Assembly: GCF_014640315.1 (NCBI RefSeq)
Contig: NZ_BMGS01000006.1
Coordinates: 124,001-188,000, forward strand
Reading direction: 5' to 3'
DNA: 64,000 nucleotides
Origin: Hymenobacter glacieicola
Lineage (GTDB): Bacteria; Bacteroidota; Bacteroidia; Cytophagales; Hymenobacteraceae
Within the stretch, counting starts at the first letter, position 1. Every line of letters starts with the position of its first letter. Under the pieces are notes generated by a model. The model did no database searches. It saw only the letters and a program-made list of their open reading frames with translations, and was not told where the DNA came from. The translations under genes and the position numbers were made by a program. This document shows positions 58,797 through 64,000 of this stretch, piece by piece.

Positions 58797-58809
58797 ACGG
58801 GTTAACTGC

Positions 58810-60708
58810 TTACACGAACTCGGCTAGCTCCAGCCACCGCTCCCCTTTGCTGTCCAGGTCGGCGTCGGTGCGCTTGAGCTGGGCGGCCCAGTCGGCTAGC
58901 TCCTGGTGGGAGCCGGTGCCGGAGTTGAGCTTTTCAATGAGCTGCTGTTTAGTAACTTCCAGTTGCTCTAGCTCTTTTTCCAGCGTTTCGTATTCCTTTT
59001 TCTCGGCGAAGGTAGCCTTGCGCTTGGCGGCGGCCGGTGCCGCCACGGGCGCCGGCGGTGCGGCCACCGGTGCCGCCGACACCGTGCCTTTGGGCGGGCG
59101 GGCCGCCGTTTCGGCGTCCTGCTCTTTCTGCCATTCGCGGTAGTCGGTGTAGTTGCCAGGGAACTGCCGAATTTTTCCGCCCGGCTCCAGGGCAAACACC
59201 TGCTCCACCAGCGCATCCATGAAGTACCGGTCGTGCGAGACGATGATCAGGCAACCCTGGAAGTTGAGCAGAAAGTCTTCCAGAATGTTCAGGGTGATGA
59301 TGTCTAGGTCGTTGGTCGGTTCGTCCAGAATCAGGAAGTTCGGATTCTTGATGAGCACGCGCAGCAGCTGCAAGCGGCGCTTTTCGCCCCCGCTGAGCTT
59401 GCTGACCAAGGTGTACTGCTGGGCCGGCGGAAACTGGAAGTGCTGCAGAAACTGCGAGGCCGTGACCTGGCTGCCGTCGGCCATTTCCACTACCTCGGCC
59501 ACTTCCTTCACAATGTCAATGACCCGCTGCGAAGGGTCGAAGTCCAGCTCCGTTTGGGTGTAGTAGCCGAACACGGTCGTCTGGCCGGCATCGACTACCC
59601 CCGAGTCGGGCTGAAGCTGGCCGGTGAGCATGTTTAGCAAGGTTGACTTGCCGGCACCGTTGGGGCCTACCAAGCCAATCCGGTCCTTTTTCTTGAACAC
59701 GTAGCTGAAATCATCCAGCACCACCTTGCCGCCGAACTGCTTGTGCAGGTGTTCCACCTCAATGATTTTGCCGCCCTGGCGGGTGGTTTTCACCGACAGC
59801 TCCATTTCCGGGCCTTTCACGCGGCCCTTGGCTTTTTCCTGAGTATCGTAGAAAGCGTCGATGCGGGCCTTTTGCTTGGTGCCGCGGGCCTGGGGTTGGC
59901 GGCGCATCCACTCCAGCTCCTTACGCAGCAGGTTGCGGGCCTTTTCCACCTCGGCGGTTTCCATCTGCTCCCGGTCGGCTTTTTTCTCCACGAAATAGGA
60001 GTAGTTGCCCTGGTAGCGGTGGGCGCGGCCCTGGTCCAGCTCCACAATTTCGTTGGCCACCTTGTCCAGGAAGTACCGGTCGTGAGTTACCATCAGCAGG
60101 GTGAGGGCAGGGGAGGCCAGCCGGTTTTCCAGCCACTCAATGGTCGCCAGGTCCAGGTGGTTGGTCGGCTCGTCGAGGATGAGCACATCGGGCTCCTCAA
60201 TCAGTACGCGGGCCAGGGCCACGCGCTTGCGCTGCCCGCCCGAGAGCTTGCTGACGGGCCGCTCCAGCAAATCACCCAGGATGCCCAGGCGCCCCAGAAT
60301 TTGCTTTACCTGCGCGTCGTAGTCCCAGGCGTTATACGTGTCCATCAGCTCCATAACCCGTTGCAGGTCGTTGGCGGAATGGTTGGGGTCGTTGACGACG
60401 TGCTCGTAGTCGCGGATGGCAGCCAGGGTATCGTTTTGGCTGGCAAAAATGGTTTGCTCCACGTTCAGCGACTCATCGAACACTGGCTGTTGCCCCAGAA
60501 AGGACACCCGAATGTCTTTGCGCACGCTCACCTCCCCCGTATCGGGAGGCTCCAGGCCGGCCAGAATACGCAGCAGGGTGGTTTTGCCCGAGCCATTGAT
60601 GCCCACCAGCGCCACGCGTTGCCCCTGTTGCAACCCGAAGTTCAATTCCCGGAACAGCCACCGGTCGGCGTAATTTTTCGAAAGATTCTCAGCAGAAAGC
60701 AGATTCAT
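58810..60708 (-). CDS. ABC-F family ATPase, Uup type
   Basis: A 632-residue ABC-F protein. Domain 1: Walker A GINGSGKTT (~37-45), signature LSGGQRKRVAL and Walker B LILDEPTNHLD; domain 2: Walker A GPNGAGKST (~350), LSGGEKRRLQL and LILDEPTNDLD. After a Pro/Ala-rich linker the C-terminal ~90 residues form a coiled coil with FAEKKEYETLEKELEQLE, typical of Uup, a DNA-binding and translation-linked member. The start is ATG 60708, because TACCTTTG (60714-60721) ends 5 nt before it. Together with the gene at the window's left edge there are two ABC-F genes. Confidence 0.94.
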   Translation of the reverse strand: MNLLSAENLSKNYADRWLFRELNFGLQQGQRVALVGINGSGKTTLLRILAGLEPPDTGEVSVRKDIRVSFLGQQPVFDESLNVEQTIFASQNDTLAAIRDYEHVVNDPNHSANDLQRVMELMDTYNAWDYDAQVKQILGRLGILGDLLERPVSKLSGGQRKRVALARVLIEEPDVLILDEPTNHLDLATIEWLENRLASPALTLLMVTHDRYFLDKVANEIVELDQGRAHRYQGNYSYFVEKKADREQMETAEVEKARNLLRKELEWMRRQPQARGTKQKARIDAFYDTQEKAKGRVKGPEMELSVKTTRQGGKIIEVEHLHKQFGGKVVLDDFSYVFKKKDRIGLVGPNGAGKSTLLNMLTGQLQPDSGVVDAGQTTVFGYYTQTELDFDPSQRVIDIVKEVAEVVEMADGSQVTASQFLQHFQFPPAQQYTLVSKLSGGEKRRLQLLRVLIKNPNFLILDEPTNDLDIITLNILEDFLLNFQGCLIIVSHDRYFMDALVEQVFALEPGGKIRQFPGNYTDYREWQKEQDAETAARPPKGTVSAAPVAAPPAPVAAPAAAKRKATFAEKKEYETLEKELEQLEVTKQQLIEKLNSGTGSHQELADWAAQLKRTDADLDSKGERWLELAEFV

Positions 60709-60713
60709 AGCCG

Positions 60714-60721
60714 CAAAGGTA
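60714..60721 (-). promoter_or_regulatory. -7 promoter box of Uup-type gene
   Basis: TACCTTTG on the minus strand fits TAnnTTTG exactly and ends 5 nt before the ATG, predicting a leaderless mRNA. Confidence 0.65.
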
Positions 60722-60836
60722 CGACCGGTGAGGTGGTGAAATGGTGAAATTGTGAATTTGTAACTGAGTAAAGTCGTGTCATGGTGAGGAGCAGCCAAGG
60801 TCATCCGTCCTCTCCTTTGCTCGGAGCCTGATCAGG

Positions 60837-60876
60837 TGACAAGCCCTCAACGGATGGCAGGGTCCAGGGCTTGTCA
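60837..60876 (-). terminator. Inverted repeat after glycosyltransferase gene
   Basis: TGACAAGCCCT (60837-60847) pairs with AGGGCTTGTCA (60866-60876), loop 18 nt, 85 nt past the glycosyltransferase stop. No T run, so it may instead be a repeat element. Confidence 0.4.
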
Positions 60877-60960
60877 TACTTCAAAGGGCAGCACCGAGTA
60901 AAGGATGGACTCGATACGGGCATGATGCGCAACCTGTCCTCGCCACGACAACACGTCAAC

Positions 60961-62490
60961 TCACGGCTTTACCGTATATATCTGGCAGCGAAAGTTGCAT
61001 GCCTGTAATTGCGTGCGCATGGCGGGGGTAAACCCTTCGAACCCGTAGGCCGGCAGCGTTAGAAAGTGGGGCGCATCCAGCAGGCGGTAGTAGCTGGCCG
61101 GCACGGCCACGGGCTGGCAGCTGGAACTGAGCAGAGGATACAGGAAGGTGAAGTTGACAACGAGCAGCGTGTCAGGCCGGGTAGCAGGCGAGGGAGCAAC
61201 GACCTGGGGGGGCACCTTATAGTTTAGCACTGGCCCAACGGCGCCTGCGTTGAGGTAGCGTAAGAAAGCAGTGGGCGGCAGGTGCTGAGCGGCCAGCACA
61301 TCGCGCGGATAGGCCAGGGCCAAGTACGCCCGCCCAAAAAGCCCCAGGTTTACTAGGGTAGCTCCCACCAGCAGAACCATTGCCGCGTGGCGCAGCCAGT
61401 AGGGACGCAGCAAGTGCAGAGCAGTGCCGGCGTACAGCACCAGAAAGGGTAGGAAGAAATGAATGAGTCGGCCATAGAATACCAGCTGATGGGCAAAAAA
61501 CACGAGGCCGGCGTGCCCTAGCCAGGCAGCCACTGGGGCCAGAGCCACCACCCGGGTAAGCGGGGTATTGTGCTTCGTGAGCAGGAGCCACAGGCCCGGT
61601 AGCACCGCCAGCAGCAGCAAGGCGCCCGTCAGCCCTTCTACCTGCCAGAGGTAGCGCGGCAGAAAGGAAAACCCTTCGCCAAAGTCGCCCTGATTCACCG
61701 TGGCGGGCAGGTGTTGTAGGGTGCGCAGGTAGGAAATGTGCCCTGCCCGAGTCAGAATTTCCAAGGGAATGACAACCAGCCCCGCGCCGGCCAGCCAGCC
61801 CAGCACCACTTGTTTGCATTGCGCCCGGGTAGTAGAAGCTAGTGCAAGAGCAGCCGGCAGCAGAGGGGCGAAATAATAGCCCGGGTACACGGCAAATGCC
61901 AGCAAGCCCAACGTGCCCGCCAGCAGGCCCTGGCGCCCTGGGCTGCGGGGCGCCGCCGCAGGGGAAGAAAGCAGCACCAACGCTAGCAGGACCAGGCCCA
62001 GAGACGTGTCATAAGGAAACAAGTGCCGCACGTAGAGCTGGCTGCTGGCCAGGGCTGCATACACCACCACAACCACGTCGGATGCGGAAACGGGCAGCCA
62101 GCGCCGGGCCAGCCGCCACAGCAGCACCATGTTCAGCGCCAGTACCAGCCAGCCGAAAAGCTGCGGCAGTACCAAGGAAGCCGGGGAGGTAGGCGGCAGG
62201 TGCCAGCAGTGCTGAAGCGCAACCTGCGCGGCGGCCACGGGCAGGCGCAGCAGGGCATCGGCGGGGCGACCCTGGGTGTTGGCCAGGTGCAGGCATGCCT
62301 GCTCAACATGGCCCGCCAGCAAGGCCTCTACCGCCTCCACTGATTTCAAATGCCGCTCCTCATCCGGGAATGCCAGCGCCCCACCGGCCGTCAGGGCCCA
62401 GAGCCGACCCGCTAATAGCAGCAGCAGGGGAAGCCCGGGCCAGAGCCACCGGCCCTTGGCTACCCGGCCCAGGGCAAATACGTTGGGCAT
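60961..62490 (-). CDS. GT-C type membrane glycosyltransferase-like protein
   Basis: A 509-residue polytopic membrane protein with about 11 hydrophobic helices. The first extracytoplasmic loop has an acidic pair, FPDEERHLKSVEA (~37-49), the position of the catalytic DE/DD motif in GT-C glycosyltransferases (GT39/PMT and ArnT-like), which use polyprenyl-linked sugars. The C-terminal ~100 residues are soluble and extracytoplasmic. Sugar and acceptor are unknown, and the family assignment rests on topology and this motif. The start is the ATG at 62490 (MPNVFALGRVAKGRW). Confidence 0.7.
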   Translation of the reverse strand: MPNVFALGRVAKGRWLWPGLPLLLLLAGRLWALTAGGALAFPDEERHLKSVEAVEALLAGHVEQACLHLANTQGRPADALLRLPVAAAQVALQHCWHLPPTSPASLVLPQLFGWLVLALNMVLLWRLARRWLPVSASDVVVVVYAALASSQLYVRHLFPYDTSLGLVLLALVLLSSPAAAPRSPGRQGLLAGTLGLLAFAVYPGYYFAPLLPAALALASTTRAQCKQVVLGWLAGAGLVVIPLEILTRAGHISYLRTLQHLPATVNQGDFGEGFSFLPRYLWQVEGLTGALLLLAVLPGLWLLLTKHNTPLTRVVALAPVAAWLGHAGLVFFAHQLVFYGRLIHFFLPFLVLYAGTALHLLRPYWLRHAAMVLLVGATLVNLGLFGRAYLALAYPRDVLAAQHLPPTAFLRYLNAGAVGPVLNYKVPPQVVAPSPATRPDTLLVVNFTFLYPLLSSSCQPVAVPASYYRLLDAPHFLTLPAYGFEGFTPAMRTQLQACNFRCQIYTVKP

Positions 62491-62632
62491 AAGAACAGCA
62501 TAGCGGCTGCCGGCAATAAGCAAAGCAGCCGCATCAGAAAAAATACGCCCGAAGCTAAAAGGTTCGCACGAAAGGCACGAGTCATTGGCTGGCCCAAGCA
62601 AGTAGGGGCCGGCTCGGGTAAGTGGCGCGGAG

Positions 62633-62866
62633 TTAAATCACCCGCACCCGGTCACGGTTGGTATCGTCGCGCAGGATTTCCAGGCCACGGTACGCCAGCG
62701 GGCGGCCCGTGTTGTGGGTGAGCGGACCGCCATCGGCGTGCAAATGCGCCACATCGAGCACCAGCTGAGTGTATTTTCGCTCCCCCAACTCAATGGCGAC
62801 GGGGCGGCCTTGGCCGGAATCAAAGCCAGCCAGGGCTTGGTCAATTTCTTCCAGAACTTTACTCAT
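62633..62866 (-). CDS. Small hypothetical protein
   Basis: A 77-residue protein, MSKVLEEIDQALAGFDSGQG at the start, then beta-like segments VAIELGERKYTQLVLD and a C-terminal RGLEILRDD and RVRVI. No family recognised. A clear ATG and codon pattern like neighbouring genes support it. 142 nt separate it from the glycosyltransferase gene. Confidence 0.6.
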   Translation of the reverse strand: MSKVLEEIDQALAGFDSGQGRPVAIELGERKYTQLVLDVAHLHADGGPLTHNTGRPLAYRGLEILRDDTNRDRVRVI

Positions 62867-63005
62867 AACTCAGGACGGCACGCGTGAAGGCAGGAAATAT
62901 AGGAATTTGTCGGGATTGTGTGCTACATGCCCTGCATTGTCCTAAGCCAGCCGGCCTGCATGAACTCTCTTGCGGGTACCTACGCCGCCACCTCGCAACA
63001 CCTCG

Positions 63006-63013
63006 TACCTTCG
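63006..63013 (+). promoter_or_regulatory. -7 promoter box of murI
   Basis: TACCTTCG resembles TAnnTTTG with one mismatch and ends 7 nt before the ATG at 63021. Confidence 0.5.
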
Positions 63014-63020
63014 CCCAGCT

Positions 63021-63851
63021 ATGGCATCACCTACCCCTGACTTAACTACGCGGCCCATCGGCGTTTTCGATAGTGGCATTGGCGGCCTCACGGTGGCCCG
63101 GGCCGTTAACCGCGTGCTACCCCACGAAAGACTCGTGTACTTCGGCGACACGGCCCACCTGCCCTACGGCGACAAAAGCACGGCGGCTATTCAGGCTTAC
63201 TCCGTCAAAATCTGCGACTTACTGCTCAAGCAGCAGTGTAAAGTGATTCTGATTGCCTGCAACTCGGCTTCGGCCGCCGCCTACGAGCTGGTGCGCGAGT
63301 ACGTGGGCTCCAAGGCGCGGGTGCTGAACGTAATCGACCCCATCGTGGCCCACGTGGGCCAACAGTACGCCGGCCGCACGGTTGGCCTCATTGGCACGAA
63401 GCAAACCGTGAACAGCAACGTGTACCGCAAAAAAATTGACGACCTGGATGCGGGCGTGCAGCTGCAGAGTTTGGCTACCCCGCTGCTGGTGCCCATGATT
63501 GAGGAAGGCTTTTTCGAGAATAATATCAGCGACAATATCATTCAGGCCTACCTAACCAACCCCGTGCTGGCGGGCATTGATGCCTTGGTGCTGGGCTGCA
63601 CGCACTACCCCCTTATTAAGGAGCAGATTGCCGAGTTCTACCAGGGCCGGACGGAAGTGCTGGACGCCTCCGACGTGGTAGCAGCGCACGTGCAGCACTA
63701 CCTGGCCGAAAATCACCTGGCGGCCCGCCCCGGCCCGGCAGCTCCCGCGCACCATTTCTACGTATCAGATTTTACCCGATCTTTCGAGGAAAGCACCCGT
63801 ATCTTTTTCGGGCAGGAAGTACACCTGGAGCACTACCCGCTGTGGGAGTAA
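63021..63851 (+). CDS. murI: Glutamate racemase
   Basis: A 276-residue cofactor-independent racemase that makes D-glutamate for peptidoglycan. Hallmarks: PIGVFDSGIGGLTVARAV (~11-28), YFGDTAHLPYGDKS (~40-53), the first catalytic cysteine in IACNSASAAAYE (~80-91) and the second in LVLGCTHYPLI (~190-200). Length is typical. The start is the ATG at 63021, because the candidate promoter box lies between it and the earlier in-frame GTG near 62970. The next gene starts 57 nt downstream on the same strand. Confidence 0.95.
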   Translation: MASPTPDLTTRPIGVFDSGIGGLTVARAVNRVLPHERLVYFGDTAHLPYGDKSTAAIQAYSVKICDLLLKQQCKVILIACNSASAAAYELVREYVGSKARVLNVIDPIVAHVGQQYAGRTVGLIGTKQTVNSNVYRKKIDDLDAGVQLQSLATPLLVPMIEEGFFENNISDNIIQAYLTNPVLAGIDALVLGCTHYPLIKEQIAEFYQGRTEVLDASDVVAAHVQHYLAENHLAARPGPAAPAHHFYVSDFTRSFEESTRIFFGQEVHLEHYPLWE

Positions 63852-63908
63852 CGCCCCTGGGTATTGCACTAGCCCGTTTTCTACCATTCTTCCTTTACCT
63901 TACCTCAT

Positions 63909-64000
63909 ATGAACAAGCCGTATTACCAACTCGGAGACTGGCGGCGGAACGTATTGCTGGTGGCCGCTGCCACTAGCCTGGGCCTGTTGCTACCTGCTTG
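63909..64000 (+). CDS. N-terminus of an exported protein, cut by window edge
   Basis: An ATG at 63909 opens a frame that reads MNKPYYQLGDWRRNVLLVAA and then ATSLGLLLPA before the window ends. The Arg-Arg-Asn charged start, hydrophobic core and final LLPA look like a signal sequence, possibly of a lipoprotein if the next residue is Cys. Nothing can be said about function. Confidence 0.55.
   Translation, partial: MNKPYYQLGDWRRNVLLVAAATSLGLLLPA

Noticed and set aside
59743..60747. 334-codon plus-strand frame opposite the Uup-type gene
   Set aside because: Antisense shadow with no family features.
1..64000. tRNA, rRNA, prophage, integrase or transposase genes
   Set aside because: Reading both strands, I recognised no tRNA cloverleaf, rRNA segment or mobile-element protein; a covariance-model scan would be needed to exclude small RNAs.

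Overview
The window reads as a chromosomal segment of a high-GC member of the Bacteroidota, most likely order Cytophagales and close to Hymenobacter. The grounds are the gene content: a type IX secretion (T9SS) plug protein and a cargo protein with a T9SS C-terminal sorting domain, several families largely confined to this phylum (DUF3276, DUF3822, DUF4296, DUF1573), a menaquinone-type MenC, and promoters with the Bacteroidota -7 box TAnnTTTG instead of an E. coli -10 box. The genus is inference; no rRNA or other direct taxonomic marker is present. I found no tRNA, rRNA, CRISPR array, prophage or transposase gene.

Layout. 1-8.1 kb: the end of an ABC-F ATPase, then a minus-strand translationally coupled operon (PhoX-type phosphatase with T9SS tail, leucine-rich-repeat protein, imelysin-like/di-haem peroxidase) divergent from the T9SS plug gene. 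8.2-10.9 kb: an orphan curlin-repeat amyloid protein and an M48 metalloprotease. 11-24.3 kb: housekeeping genes (YchF, DUF3276 PUR-alpha-like protein, DUF58, AlkA glycosylase, PPP-type phosphatase, CPA1 antiporter, threonine aldolase, a small basic protein, YfcE-like phosphoesterase, two Nudix proteins, CoaD, DUF3822, DUF4126). 24.5-34.3 kb: an orphan TPR histidine kinase, a RecD/Pif1-like helicase, DUF1573, DUF423, YggS, a short BatA/BatD-like/DUF58 aerotolerance-type operon, a DUF4296 lipoprotein and a CsaA-like tRNA-binding protein.

34.6-40.4 kb: a DUF922 protein, a MATE exporter and an ergothioneine locus (EgtB, EgtD and a PLP enzyme that could supply the missing C-S lyase step). 40.6-48.5 kb: KGG stress protein, MenC, a retropepsin/PDZ protein, acyltransferase, esterase, phasin-like protein and an ABC1/UbiB kinase. 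48.5-64 kb: an AT-rich outer-membrane barrel gene, phosphoglucomutase, an amino-acid permease, an SsuD-like flavin monooxygenase, HppD, two DUF952 proteins around a lipoprotein, an Uup-type ABC-F, a GT-C glycosyltransferase, MurI and the start of a further exported protein.

Between genes there are many strong hairpins, mostly shared convergent terminators, and several families of dispersed palindromic repeats that recur inside the window. A recurring feature is a TAnnTTTG-type -7 box ending only 4-8 nt before the start codon, which predicts leaderless mRNAs. No obviously new multi-gene defence or mobile system is visible. The most interesting leads are the compact ergothioneine locus, the leaderless promoter architecture, the orphan curlin protein, the phosphatase-LRR-peroxidase operon and the repeat/MITE-like elements.
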